From assembly GCA_000421045.1 (NCBI GenBank), contig ATWC01000001.1, positions 124,001 to 188,000 of the forward strand: a stretch of 64,000 bases of DNA. The letters are read 5' to 3'. This document shows, one piece after another, positions 16,880-25,663 of this stretch. Every line of letters starts with the position of its first letter. Position 1 is the first letter of the stretch. A program made the translations under genes and the position numbers. A model generated the notes under the pieces. That model did no database searches and was not told the DNA's origin. It saw only the letters and a list, made by a program, of their open reading frames with translations. This DNA comes from Lachnospiraceae bacterium NK4A179. Its GTDB lineage: Bacteria > Bacillota > Clostridia > Lachnospirales > Lachnospiraceae.

Positions 16880-17815
16880 TCAGACCGGTGTATTTCCGTT
16901 CAGTTTATCAATGATCACAGGAAGCTCAGCATCAACCTGATCATTCGGAAGCTGGCAAGTGCCGGCGTTTGCATGTCCGCCGCCGCCATATGATAAGCAC
17001 AGTTCACCGATATTTACCTTGGAAGCCTTATTTATGATGGACTTGCCTATCATAACAGCAGTGTTCTGCTTTCTGAAGCCCCATGCAACATGAACGCTCA
17101 TCTCAACCTCGGGCCACATTGCATATACCATGAATCGGTTTCCTGTATAGATAGGATCCTCTTCTCTGAGATCCACTACCGCAACCCTGTCATGTATCTT
17201 TGTAACTTTGTTCAGCTGTGCCTTAAAAAGCTCCTGCTGTTCAAAATACATATCAACTCTTTCTTTAACATCCGGAAGAGCAAGCACATCCTCAATACCG
17301 TGGTCAACACAATAATCTATGAGTTCCATCATAAGATCGTAATTGGAGATCCTGAAATCATGGAATCTGCCGAGGCCTGTCCTCGCATCCATAAGGAAGT
17401 TCATGAGAACCCAGCCTGTGGGATTAAGTATCTCATCCTTGGTAAAGTCAGCACTGTCGCCCTTGTCAACAGCTTCCATTATCTCATCGGAAACACGGGT
17501 GAACTTTTCCTTACCGCCGTAATAGTCATAAACCACACGTGCAGCAGATTTAGCGTTTCCGTCTATGATAAAACGTCCCTGCCAGTTCTTATCCTTGCAT
17601 CTTTCAAGCTCTGACTCATGATGGTCAAATGCAATACCCACGCGATCATCAAAGGGAAGGTTTGTGGTGATATCATTCGATGTGATATCGATCTTTCCAT
17701 CCTGTACATCTTTAGGATGTACAAACTTGATCTCATCAATAAGATCAAGCTCCTTGAGAAGCATTGCACATACAAGTCCGTCAAAATCACTTCTTGTGAC
17801 AAGTCTGTTTTTCAT
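16880..17815 (-). CDS. DHH/DHHA1 family phosphoesterase (exopolyphosphatase-like)
   Basis: 311 residues. RSDFDGLVCAML (residues 8-19) and AFDHHES are the first and third metal-binding DHH motifs; the C-terminal DHHA1 domain ends in GGGGHANAGTCQL, the substrate-binding GGGH motif. Family members hydrolyse polyphosphate, nanoRNA or cyclic dinucleotide products; the substrate here is open, and the usual database name is exopolyphosphatase. A CGGAGGAT ribosome site precedes ATG. It is flanked by its own promoter (17889-17917, with the -35 inside the end of engB) and terminator, so it is a single-gene unit despite following the lon-engB pair. Confidence 0.88.
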   Translation of the reverse strand: MKNRLVTRSDFDGLVCAMLLKELDLIDEIKFVHPKDVQDGKIDITSNDITTNLPFDDRVGIAFDHHESELERCKDKNWQGRFIIDGNAKSAARVVYDYYGGKEKFTRVSDEIMEAVDKGDSADFTKDEILNPTGWVLMNFLMDARTGLGRFHDFRISNYDLMMELIDYCVDHGIEDVLALPDVKERVDMYFEQQELFKAQLNKVTKIHDRVAVVDLREEDPIYTGNRFMVYAMWPEVEMSVHVAWGFRKQNTAVMIGKSIINKASKVNIGELCLSYGGGGHANAGTCQLPNDQVDAELPVIIDKLNGNTPV

Positions 17816-17888
17816 TAATATCCTCCGTTCCGGGTAACTCCCTGCGCATCAAAAAGCCTTTGAAAACAGGCCCGCGCTATCATCTAGA

Positions 17889-17917
17889 ATTTTATCAGAC
17901 ATTATATTCAATCGCAA
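17889..17917 (-). promoter_or_regulatory. Promoter of the DHH phosphoesterase gene
   Basis: Minus-strand TTGCGA (17912-17917), 17 bp, TAAAAT (17889-17894) with TGA before it (extended -10). The -35 sits in the last codons of engB. Confidence 0.6.
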
Positions 17918-18486
17918 GATTCAAACAGAGCATAAATTTCTTCAAGCCCCTGTTTGGTCTTGGCTGAAAACGGTATCATAAGCGCATCTTTGCAGCCGAG
18001 AGTAGTTCTTAACAGCTTTAACTGCTTTTGCGTCTGGCTTCTGTTTATCTTATCAAGCTTTGTGGCTATTATCACAGGTTCAAATCCCTGTGCCTCTATC
18101 CATTCATACATCTGACAGTCATTTGCACCGGGCGCATGCCTTATATCCACCAGAAGAAAAACCTGCTTCAGGACCTTCGATCCGTGCAGGTAACGCTCAA
18201 CCATGCGTCCCCATGAAGCAGCCTCTTCCTTACCGGCCTTGGAATATCCATATCCGGGAAGATCGACAAGATACAATGCATCATTCACATTATAGTAATT
18301 AATGGTCCTGGTCTTACCCGGTTCCGAGCTGGTACGCGCAAGCGACTTGCGCTGCATTATCGCATTAATCAGAGAAGATTTGCCCACATTGCTTTTTCCG
18401 GCAAAAGCAAACTCCGGAAGCTCATGGACCGGTATCTCACTTCTCGTTCCTATAACGGTTTCAAGCAGGGCTTTTTTTATGATCAT
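17908..18486 (-). CDS. engB: Ribosome biogenesis GTPase EngB (YsxC/YihA)
   Basis: A 192-residue TRAFAC GTPase needed for large-subunit assembly. G1 is FAGKSNVGKSSLINA (about residues 28-42), G3 is LVDLPGYG, G4 is ATKLDKI and G5 is PFSAKTKQGL, all intact. The start overlaps the lon stop (ATGA), with AGGAAAAA just before, so engB is translationally coupled to lon, as in Bacillus subtilis where ysxC follows lonA. The N-terminus (MIIKKALLETVIGTRSEIPVHELPE) is typical of the family. Confidence 0.97.
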   Translation of the reverse strand: MIIKKALLETVIGTRSEIPVHELPEFAFAGKSNVGKSSLINAIMQRKSLARTSSEPGKTRTINYYNVNDALYLVDLPGYGYSKAGKEEAASWGRMVERYLHGSKVLKQVFLLVDIRHAPGANDCQMYEWIEAQGFEPVIIATKLDKINRSQTQKQLKLLRTTLGCKDALMIPFSAKTKQGLEEIYALFESCD

Positions 18487-20864
18487 TTTTTCCTGCCCCT
18501 TACAAATGCTCGTTCTAAGACTTCATCCATATGTTTTACAAAAACAAGTTCGATACCACGCTTTATCTCGGCATCTATTTCTTCTACATTTGTTCTGTTC
18601 TCTTCGGGAAGGAGCACGGTCTCGACACCGATCGTCTTTGCCGCAAGTATCTTTTCCTTAAGTCCGCCGACAGGCATTACATTTCCCCTTAAGGATATCT
18701 CACCTGTCATTGCTATTTTCCTGTCGATCTTTATGCCGCTCACAGCTGAAAGGATCGCTGTAGCCATGGTAATACCGGCACTGGGTCCATCCTTGGGAAC
18801 AGCACCTTCGGGAAGGTGTACATGTATGTCATGATTCTGGAAGAAATCATTCTTTACATCATAGCGGTCAGCAACGCTTCTTACATAAGTAAGCGCAGCC
18901 ATGGCAGATTCCTTCATCACATCGCCAAGCTGTCCGGTCAGAGAAAGCTCTCCCTTACCCGGCATGATATTTACTTCAACCATAAGTGTAGTGCCGCCGA
19001 CCGAAGTCCATGCAAGACCTCTGGCTATACCCACTTCATTCTTCCTTCCGAGTTTTTCGGGAGGGAATTTGATCTTGCCAAGATATGTTTCCAGATTATC
19101 TTCCCTGACCTTTATAGGCCCACGGTTCTTTGAACGGCCTTTGCGGCCAAGTATCTCAACTGCAGCCTTTCTGCAGAGTCTGGAAAGCTCTCTCTCAAGT
19201 TCCCTGACTCCGGATTCCCTGCAGTAGCAGTCAATGATCTTTCTTATAGCTCCATCGCTTATCGTAAGCATCTTTGAATCGATACCGTTCTTCTCAAAGG
19301 TCTTTTTAAGCAAATGCTCCTTGGCTATATGGAATTTCTCATTTGATGTGTAACCTGCTATCTCTATCATTTCCATACGGTCAAGAAGAGGTCTGGGAAT
19401 ATTCTCCCAGTCATTAGCCGTTGCAATGAAAAGAACCTCTGAAAGATCCTGTGGAAGCTCTATGTAATGATCCCTGAAATTCTTATTCTGCTCGGGGTCA
19501 AGGACTTCAAGCATAGCCGAAGCTATATCGCCTCTGTAATCCTGGCCCATCTTGTCTATTTCATCAAGAAGGATGAGCGGATCACGTACCTTTGCCTGCT
19601 TTAATGCGGCACTTACACGTCCGGGCATTGCTCCGACATAGGTCTTTCTGTGTCCTCTTATCTCTGCCTCATCCCTTACACCGCCAAGGCATATCCTTGT
19701 ATATGGCTTGCCTGTTGCTTCAGCAACAGACTTTGCAATGGAAGTCTTTCCTGTTCCCGGAGGGCCCACAAGACAAAGGATAGCTGCATCAGACCTGCCA
19801 GTAAGTGTTCTTACCGCAAGATACTCAACAACTCTCTCCTTCACATCCTTAAGACCGTAGTGATCTCTGTCAAGGATATCCTTGGCAAGCTTGATATCTA
19901 TGGGCTTGTCATGATTCTCCGAAACATTATTCCACGGAAGTTCAAGTACTGTCTCTATATACGAACGCTCTACAGAACCTTCCTGTGCAGGAGAAGCCAG
20001 TTCGAGATGGCGTATCTCTTTCTTAAGTTTCTCCTTCACTTCATCGGGGGCATTAAGAGTCTTTACCGCCTCCTTAAACTGCTCAGTCTCTGAAGGGCCT
20101 TCTTCATCATCACCGAGCTCCTGCTGGATATAGCTAAGCTGTTCCCTGAGTATATATTCCTTCTGATGCTCATCAACCTGACCGGCTATCTTGGCAGAAA
20201 TATCCTTTCTGGCTCTGGCGATATTCTTTTCTTTATTCAGAACTTCAAGAAGCTTATTAACACGCTTCCCTGCATCTGCGGAAATGAGCAGCTCCAGCTT
20301 ATCTTCATAATCAAAGGGAACATTTGCACATATATAATCCGCAAGCTTTACAACATCCTTTATCCTGCCGAAACGAGTCAGTATCTCCTTAGCCGGAGTC
20401 TGTGAGATCTCGGACAGATATGCAGCCGCTTCTGAAAGAAGCTCACGTTTCAGAGCCTCCTTAACTGCAGCAGGACCTGTAAGATCTTCTGAAACAGCAG
20501 AGATATTGGCGGTATCATACGGTGATGAAACCTCATCAACGGAAAGCACGCAAGCCCTGTAAAGGCCTGTACCCTGAAGTTTGATAATACCGTTATCAAG
20601 CTTCAGCATCTGTGAAACTTTAACGGCAATACCCACTTCATCCTTATCAGTCTTTTCACTGTCAGCCTTATCTTTTTTGTATCTGAAAAAAATGATGCCG
20701 TCAGAAAGCATTGCAGCCTCAGCTGCATTCACCGATCTCCTGTCATCAATATCGAACTGTACAGTGCTTTCGGGAAAGATAACCATATCCTTTAAAAAGG
20801 CACATGGTATATCCCTCTTAAGAATCCCCGTTCTGTCTGTATTTTTTTTCTTTTTCTCTGCCAT
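18483..20864 (-). CDS. lon: ATP-dependent protease Lon
   Basis: 793 residues from MAEKKKKNTDR. Order: N-terminal substrate-binding domain (about 10-200), helical region, AAA+ module with GPPGTGKTSIAKS and LILLDEIDKM, and a C-terminal protease domain with the Ser-Lys dyad in KDGPSAGITMATA and GGLKEKILAAKTIG. I rejected a longer GTG start at 20894 because it lies inside the clpX terminator hairpin. The ribosome site before 20864 is poor (GAATAGAAAA). It lies 57 bp after clpX in a proteolysis block and is coupled to engB. Lon degrades misfolded and short-lived regulatory proteins. Confidence 0.97.
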   Translation of the reverse strand: MAEKKKKNTDRTGILKRDIPCAFLKDMVIFPESTVQFDIDDRRSVNAAEAAMLSDGIIFFRYKKDKADSEKTDKDEVGIAVKVSQMLKLDNGIIKLQGTGLYRACVLSVDEVSSPYDTANISAVSEDLTGPAAVKEALKRELLSEAAAYLSEISQTPAKEILTRFGRIKDVVKLADYICANVPFDYEDKLELLISADAGKRVNKLLEVLNKEKNIARARKDISAKIAGQVDEHQKEYILREQLSYIQQELGDDEEGPSETEQFKEAVKTLNAPDEVKEKLKKEIRHLELASPAQEGSVERSYIETVLELPWNNVSENHDKPIDIKLAKDILDRDHYGLKDVKERVVEYLAVRTLTGRSDAAILCLVGPPGTGKTSIAKSVAEATGKPYTRICLGGVRDEAEIRGHRKTYVGAMPGRVSAALKQAKVRDPLILLDEIDKMGQDYRGDIASAMLEVLDPEQNKNFRDHYIELPQDLSEVLFIATANDWENIPRPLLDRMEMIEIAGYTSNEKFHIAKEHLLKKTFEKNGIDSKMLTISDGAIRKIIDCYCRESGVRELERELSRLCRKAAVEILGRKGRSKNRGPIKVREDNLETYLGKIKFPPEKLGRKNEVGIARGLAWTSVGGTTLMVEVNIMPGKGELSLTGQLGDVMKESAMAALTYVRSVADRYDVKNDFFQNHDIHVHLPEGAVPKDGPSAGITMATAILSAVSGIKIDRKIAMTGEISLRGNVMPVGGLKEKILAAKTIGVETVLLPEENRTNVEEIDAEIKRGIELVFVKHMDEVLERAFVRGRKK

Positions 20865-20880
20865 AGTTTTTCTATTCAAG

Positions 20881-20907
20881 AAAAGGCCGCACACACGGCC
20901 TTTTTTT
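20881..20907 (-). terminator. Hairpin between clpX and lon (terminator or attenuator)
   Basis: AAAAGGCCG and CGGCCTTTT arms around CACACA. On the minus strand the tail is TTTTCTTG, weaker than the plus-strand T7. With no separate lon promoter visible, partial read-through is likely. Confidence 0.75.
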
Positions 20908-20921
20908 GATCATCCTCGTTT

Positions 20922-22223
20922 TCAGTTATCTGCTGTCTTTTTAAGGTTACGGCGACTTTCCTTTTTTTCCTTGTGAGAAACAAGAGGAGCCCCGGTTCCT
21001 TCTGCCGCAGCCTTGTTGATCACACACTTTTCAATAGTTGGATCCGAAGGTATACGGTACATGACATCCATCATTATATCTTCCATTATGGAACGGAGAC
21101 CTCTGGCACCGATCTTTAACTGAAGTGCCTTATCGGCTATAGCCTCAAGAGCCTCATCCTCGAAGGTAAGCTCTACGCCGTCCATTTCAAACAGTCTTTT
21201 GTACTGTTTAACAAGTGCATTCTTCGGCTTTCTAAGAATTTCCAGAAGAGTGTCTTTAGCAAGACCTTTTAATGAAACCGTGATGGGCACTCGTCCGATA
21301 AACTCGGGGATTATGCCGTACTTCACAAGATCCTCAGGTCTTACATCTGCAAACAGCTCCGTGGGATCGGTATCAATGTTTGACTTTATATCAGCTTTGA
21401 AACCGATAGACTTTCTGTTAAGTCTGTCTCCGATGATCTTTTCAAGACCGTCAAAAGCACCGCCGCAAATGAAAAGAATATTTGTTGTGTCGATCTGTAT
21501 AAGCTCCTGATGAGGATGCTTTCTTCCTCCCTGAGGAGGAACAGAAGCTACCGTTCCCTCGACGATCTTAAGAAGTGCCTGCTGAACGCCTTCACCCGAA
21601 ACATCTCTCGTGATCGAAACATTCTCGCTCTTCTTGGTTATCTTATCGATCTCGTCGATATAAACGATACCCATCTGGGCTTTTTCTATATCATAGTCTG
21701 CAGCCTGTATGAGTTTCAGAAGTATGTTCTCTACGTCCTCACCCACATAACCTGCTTCGGTAAGCGTTGTAGCATCAGCTATCGCAAAAGGAACACCTAT
21801 GATCTTGGCCAGGGTCTGCGCAAGATATGTCTTACCTGAACCGGTGGGACCGATCATAAGGATATTGCTCTTCTGAAGCTCTGCATCTTCTTTTGTCGGA
21901 GGCGCAAGTACACGCTTATAATGATTGTAAACAGAAACCGCCAGGACCTTCTTTGCAGCTTCCTGACCTATTACATAGTCGTCAAGGAAATTCTTGATCT
22001 CTTCAGGCTTAAGAAGATTGAATTCAAGCTCCTTCTCATCTTTCTCATCGACTGATGCTGAAGGATACTCTTCATCATCGCCGATAATACCTGCACAGAT
22101 TTCAACGCATTCATCACAGATATAGATTCCCTCGGGTCCGGCAATGAGTCTGTTTACCTGTGACTGGCTCTTTCCGCAGAAAGAGCATCTCACACGTCTG
22201 GGATCCATAGTCTTTCCAGCCAT
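20922..22223 (-). CDS. clpX: ATP-dependent Clp protease ATP-binding subunit ClpX
   Basis: 433 residues. The N-terminal zinc-binding domain has CSFCGK and CDECVEIC (Cys near 13, 16, 35, 38); the AAA+ module has [24 protein letters not shown] and sensor-2 GARGLRS. The IGF-type loop for ClpP docking falls in the expected region (about 270-285, [13 protein letters not shown]). ClpX unfolds tagged substrates and feeds ClpP. ATG follows the clpP stop directly, so the two are coupled. Length and order tig-clpP-clpX-lon-engB are as expected for Firmicutes. Confidence 0.98.
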   Translation of the reverse strand: MAGKTMDPRRVRCSFCGKSQSQVNRLIAGPEGIYICDECVEICAGIIGDDEEYPSASVDEKDEKELEFNLLKPEEIKNFLDDYVIGQEAAKKVLAVSVYNHYKRVLAPPTKEDAELQKSNILMIGPTGSGKTYLAQTLAKIIGVPFAIADATTLTEAGYVGEDVENILLKLIQAADYDIEKAQMGIVYIDEIDKITKKSENVSITRDVSGEGVQQALLKIVEGTVASVPPQGGRKHPHQELIQIDTTNILFICGGAFDGLEKIIGDRLNRKSIGFKADIKSNIDTDPTELFADVRPEDLVKYGIIPEFIGRVPITVSLKGLAKDTLLEILRKPKNALVKQYKRLFEMDGVELTFEDEALEAIADKALQLKIGARGLRSIMEDIMMDVMYRIPSDPTIEKCVINKAAAEGTGAPLVSHKEKKESRRNLKKTADN

Positions 22224-22853
22224 TTATTTCTTTTTCTCCTTATCATCTGAGCCGGGGCGCTTCTCGATAACTTCATCGATAAGACCGTAAGCCTTAGCCT
22301 CTTCAGCTGACTTCCAGTTATCTCTGTCAGTATCGTTTACAAGATCCTCATACTTGCGTCCGCAGTTTTCTGCAAGGATCCTGTTCAGTTTTTCCTTTGT
22401 ATTAAGGATGTGCTTTGCAGCTATCTCGATCTCTGTAGCCTGTCCCTGTGTTCCGCCTGAAGGCTGATGTATCATGATCTCTGCATTGGGAAGAGCATAA
22501 CGCTTGCCCTTTGCACCGCCAGCAAGAAGGAATGCACCCATGCTTGCAGCCATTCCGATGCAGTTTGTAGAAACATCACACTTGATAAAATGCATCGTGT
22601 CATATATAGCCATACCTGCGGTAACTGAACCGCCCGGGCTGTTTATATAAAGCTGTATATCCTTGTCAGGATCCTCAGCCTCAAGGAAAAGAAGCTGGGC
22701 CACAACAAGATTGGCGGTAATATCATTTACCTCACTTCCAAGGAAGATAATCCTGTCCTTTAAAAGTCTTGAATATATATCATATGAACGCTCGCCTCTG
22801 CTCGTCTGTTCAACGACCATAGGGACAAGTTCATTTACAATATCACTTGTCAT
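22224..22853 (-). CDS. clpP: ATP-dependent Clp protease proteolytic subunit ClpP
   Basis: 209 residues from ATG 22853, which has GGAGGTG five bases upstream (a GTG two codons earlier would overlap that site). The catalytic triad is visible: Ser104 in [10 protein letters not shown], His129 in MIHQPSGG and Asp178 in DTDRDNW. The short N-terminal propeptide-like stretch precedes SYDIYSRLL. Forms the tetradecameric degradation chamber used by ClpX. It lies 24 bp after tig. Confidence 0.98.
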   Translation of the reverse strand: MTSDIVNELVPMVVEQTSRGERSYDIYSRLLKDRIIFLGSEVNDITANLVVAQLLFLEAEDPDKDIQLYINSPGGSVTAGMAIYDTMHFIKCDVSTNCIGMAASMGAFLLAGGAKGKRYALPNAEIMIHQPSGGTQGQATEIEIAAKHILNTKEKLNRILAENCGRKYEDLVNDTDRDNWKSAEEAKAYGLIDEVIEKRPGSDDKEKKK

Positions 22854-22877
22854 AAACACCTCCGGTTACTAAATTTC

Positions 22878-24158
22878 TTATTTTTCAACAGCATTCTCGA
22901 GAACAAAATCGAGAGCCTTCTTTATCTTGATATCTTTCATCATTGCCTTCTTATCCTGAGGTCTCATAAGCTCGGCAACATCTTCCTTCTTCATGTTGTA
23001 GGATTTAGCCATATCCTCAACTTCCTTCTCGTAATCTTCCTCAGTTGCCTCGATGCCCTCAGCATTTGCAACAGCTTCCATTACAAGCCTGCACTTGATG
23101 CGGCGGAGTGCCTGCGGCTTTGACTGCTCGATCATAGCCTGCTCGTTAAGACCTGTATACTGATAGTACTGCTGGATGCTCATACCCTGCATCATAAGCT
23201 GCTGATTGAACTGATCAAGAGAACGTCTTGCTCCTGTCTCAACCATAGCATCAGGGATATCCATCTTTGCATCTTCGATAAGCTTGTCGAGAACTGCTGT
23301 CTCCTTCTTATCCTTAGCTTCTGCAGCCTTTCTTTCTTCAAGCTTCTTCTTTACATCAGCCTTGTATGCGTCAACTGAATCGAAACCTGCATCATCTGCA
23401 AAATCCTCATCAAGAGCGGGAACCTCTTTCTCCTTAACTTCATGAAGTCTGCACTTGAATACAGCGGGCTTGCCTTTTAAATGCTCTGCATGATAATCCT
23501 CAGGGAAGGTAACGTTTACATCAAACTCATCGCCTGCCTTGTGACCTTCAACCTGCTCCTCAAAACCGGGGATAAAGCTGCCTGATCCAAGTGTAAGAGC
23601 ATGGTTCTCACCCTTTCCGCCTTCAAATGCAACATCATCGATAAAGCCCTCAAAATCAATGATAGCCTGATCGCCGTTCTTTGCTTCTCTGTCTACTGCG
23701 ATCATTCTTGACTGCTCTTCGCGTTCCTTATCGATCTGCTTATTAACATCTTCATCGGTTACTTCAGTATCGATCTTATCTATCTCAACACCCTTATACT
23801 TGCCGATCTCGGCTACAGGATTGAGTGCAACCTCAGCAGTGAAGATAAAAGGCTTGCCTGCTTCGATCTGCTTGATGTCGATCTTAGGTGAGGAAACGAT
23901 TTCCTCTTCACACTCGTCATATGCCTTTTCCCATGCATCGGGAACACAGATATTTGCTGCATCCTCGAAGAATACCTCTTTGCCGTACATCTTTTCTATA
24001 AGCTGCCTGGGAACCTTTCCTTTTCTGAACCCGGGAACACTGATGCTCTTTTTATTTCTCTGATATGCTTTCTCAACAGCTTTTTCGAATTCCTCTGCAG
24101 GAACCTCAACTGTGATGACTGCCATATTATGTTCTTTTTTTTCTACCGTCTGACTCAT
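22878..24158 (-). CDS. tig: Trigger factor (ribosome-associated chaperone, peptidyl-prolyl isomerase)
   Basis: 426 residues from MSQTVEKKEHN; a longer start at 24206 is rejected because an AGGAGGAAA site sits just before 24158. The N-terminal ribosome-binding domain holds the FRKGKVPR signature (GFRKGKVPRQLIEKMYG, about residues 44-60); the FKBP-type domain begins near GDQAIIDFEGFIDD (residue 157 onward), followed by the helical C-terminal chaperone arms. First gene of the tig-clpP-clpX-lon-engB run; promoter at 24216-24245. Confidence 0.97.
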   Translation of the reverse strand: MSQTVEKKEHNMAVITVEVPAEEFEKAVEKAYQRNKKSISVPGFRKGKVPRQLIEKMYGKEVFFEDAANICVPDAWEKAYDECEEEIVSSPKIDIKQIEAGKPFIFTAEVALNPVAEIGKYKGVEIDKIDTEVTDEDVNKQIDKEREEQSRMIAVDREAKNGDQAIIDFEGFIDDVAFEGGKGENHALTLGSGSFIPGFEEQVEGHKAGDEFDVNVTFPEDYHAEHLKGKPAVFKCRLHEVKEKEVPALDEDFADDAGFDSVDAYKADVKKKLEERKAAEAKDKKETAVLDKLIEDAKMDIPDAMVETGARRSLDQFNQQLMMQGMSIQQYYQYTGLNEQAMIEQSKPQALRRIKCRLVMEAVANAEGIEATEEDYEKEVEDMAKSYNMKKEDVAELMRPQDKKAMMKDIKIKKALDFVLENAVEK

Positions 24159-24215
24159 TTCAATTTCCTCCTGGATTATAACCGGGCTCTCTCCTCCCGT
24201 ATGCAAACTTCAAAG

Positions 24216-24245
24216 ATTATACCATACTATGTAAACAATTGTCTA
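24216..24245 (-). promoter_or_regulatory. Promoter of the tig-clpP-clpX operon
   Basis: Minus-strand TAGACA (24240-24245), 18 bp, TATAAT (24216-24221) with the extended TGG. No CtsR-type operator repeat is visible. Confidence 0.65.
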
Positions 24246-24246
24246 T

Positions 24247-24284
24247 AAAAAAGAAGACGCCCGAAACATCTTCCGAGCGCCTCT
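24247..24284 (-). terminator. Terminator after the bactofilin gene
   Basis: The imperfect stem AGAGGCGCTCGG / CGGGCGTCTTCT around AAGATGTTT, with G-U pairs, is followed by T6 on the minus strand. It abuts the tig promoter. Confidence 0.55.
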
Positions 24285-24328
24285 GTAAATAATTCATTCT
24301 TCTTATCAGGTGGTGTGTCTGTACAGTG

Positions 24329-24826
24329 TCATTCCTCTGTCTGACGACTGCTCATATACTCATCAAAGAAAGCCGCTGCCCTGTCATCGGAATAGCCTCT
24401 CTTCAGGTCTATGTCGCAGACAGCACCCAGATCAACGTTGATGGTACCGGTATTGACCTCACCACGGATAACCGCTGTGGGACCTACCGACATATTTTCC
24501 TCAACATCGATAGAACCAAGTACCGCACCGCTCACATCCGCATTCTTTGCCTTGATGTTTCCGATAACGGTAACACCTGAATCTATGCTGATATAATCCA
24601 GGCACTCAATATTACTCTCGATCGTGCCCTCTGTAAGTTCCACGCGTCCTACTTTGAGATCCTTGCCCTTTACCGTTCCGTTAAGTTCAAGTGTTCCATC
24701 TATATCAACATTTCCCATCACCTCGCCGGAAAGCTTAAGATCTCCGTCACTTTCCACATCGCCTATGATGGTCATTCCCTTTGGAATATAACTCTTTCCG
24801 TTTGCTTCGCCTGAAAAACCGTCCAT
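24329..24826 (-). CDS. Bactofilin (polymer-forming cytoskeletal protein)
   Basis: 165 residues. After a short unstructured N-terminus comes KSYIPKGMTIIGDVESDGDLKLSGEVMGNVDIDGTLEL, the regular hexapeptide-like pattern of a right-handed beta-helix, continuing to about residue 135. Bactofilins polymerise without nucleotide and scaffold wall enzymes or chromosome proteins at membranes. The C-terminal 30 residues are acidic and not part of the helix. Its gene is the last of an apparent operon with a PPP-type phosphatase (26 bp upstream) and a Ser/Thr kinase, which may indicate phosphorylation control; that link is inference. AGAGGTG supports the start. Confidence 0.9.
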   Translation of the reverse strand: MDGFSGEANGKSYIPKGMTIIGDVESDGDLKLSGEVMGNVDIDGTLELNGTVKGKDLKVGRVELTEGTIESNIECLDYISIDSGVTVIGNIKAKNADVSGAVLGSIDVEENMSVGPTAVIRGEVNTGTINVDLGAVCDIDLKRGYSDDRAAAFFDEYMSSRQTEE

Positions 24827-24852
24827 TTTACACCTCTAATATACAAGATCTG

Positions 24853-25653
24853 TCAGGTATCCATCAGATCTATGTAGAATTCTTCTCCTGTATTCAGTGA
24901 TATGCACCCAAGTCTGCTTGACTTTGAATTGAGTGCCATGCCGCAGTCGATATCCATCACCTTATAACCTCTGTAGTTATCGGATTTGAATATCCTTCCC
25001 TTGCCTCTTTCATCAAGATAATTGAAACGCTGTGTGAACACATGGCCGACAATATATGTATCGCCGGAATATGCAAAGGGCTTGGGCTGACCTTCGGCCT
25101 CAGGATCACCGTACTTGTCAAAAAGACTCTCCCATACTATCATCTCTGCCTGCTTTTTGGTAGCCTGCTTGTAATAAACTTCAGTACCGAATTCCTTCTG
25201 GAGAGAGAATGAATGTGAAAGATGATATGTCACATCACCAAATTTAAGTCTTCTGATAAGCCTGAGAGAACGCAGATATTTTTCTATCTCGTCCTGCTTC
25301 TTCTTGTTCATCCTATAGAATGCTCTGGAAGTTGCAAGACCTCCGTTGGCTGAATGAACCCAGAGCTCATAAGGTGTGAGTCTTTCATCCGTCGGATCTT
25401 CCCTGATAAGCCCCTGATCCTTCTTCCTCACGTAATCAATGGTATTGAGCATCATAAGCTCATGATTGCCAAGGAAAAGCTCCATGTTACGTCTTTCCAT
25501 GATATCCAGGATCAGCTGAAGTCCATCCGGGCCTCTGTCTATGACATCTCCTAAGATGTACATGAAATCATTGCTCGAGAAATTTATCTTCTCAAGCATC
25601 TTTTTGAAAACATCATAATGTCCGTGTATGTCGCTTAAAACGTATATATTCAT
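24853..25653 (-). CDS. PPP-family metallophosphoesterase (Ser/Thr phosphatase or Ap4A hydrolase-like)
   Basis: 266 residues with calcineurin-type metal motifs: SDIHGH (residues 7-12), GDVIDRGPD (35-43) and GNHELM (62-67), plus a later GHVFTQR and the C-terminal DIDCGMA. The GDVIDRG form is that of the PPP protein phosphatases and symmetrical Ap4A hydrolases rather than generic nucleases. It starts 10 bp after the kinase stop, so it is probably the opposing phosphatase; the alternative is a dinucleoside polyphosphatase. No membrane segment is present. Confidence 0.85.
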   Translation of the reverse strand: MNIYVLSDIHGHYDVFKKMLEKINFSSNDFMYILGDVIDRGPDGLQLILDIMERRNMELFLGNHELMMLNTIDYVRKKDQGLIREDPTDERLTPYELWVHSANGGLATSRAFYRMNKKKQDEIEKYLRSLRLIRRLKFGDVTYHLSHSFSLQKEFGTEVYYKQATKKQAEMIVWESLFDKYGDPEAEGQPKPFAYSGDTYIVGHVFTQRFNYLDERGKGRIFKSDNYRGYKVMDIDCGMALNSKSSRLGCISLNTGEEFYIDLMDT

Positions 25654-25663
25654 ATGCGGCGCC

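Noticed and set aside
20865-20894. Upstream GTG start for lon
   Set aside because: It lies in the terminator hairpin; the MAEKKKK start fits Lon proteins better.
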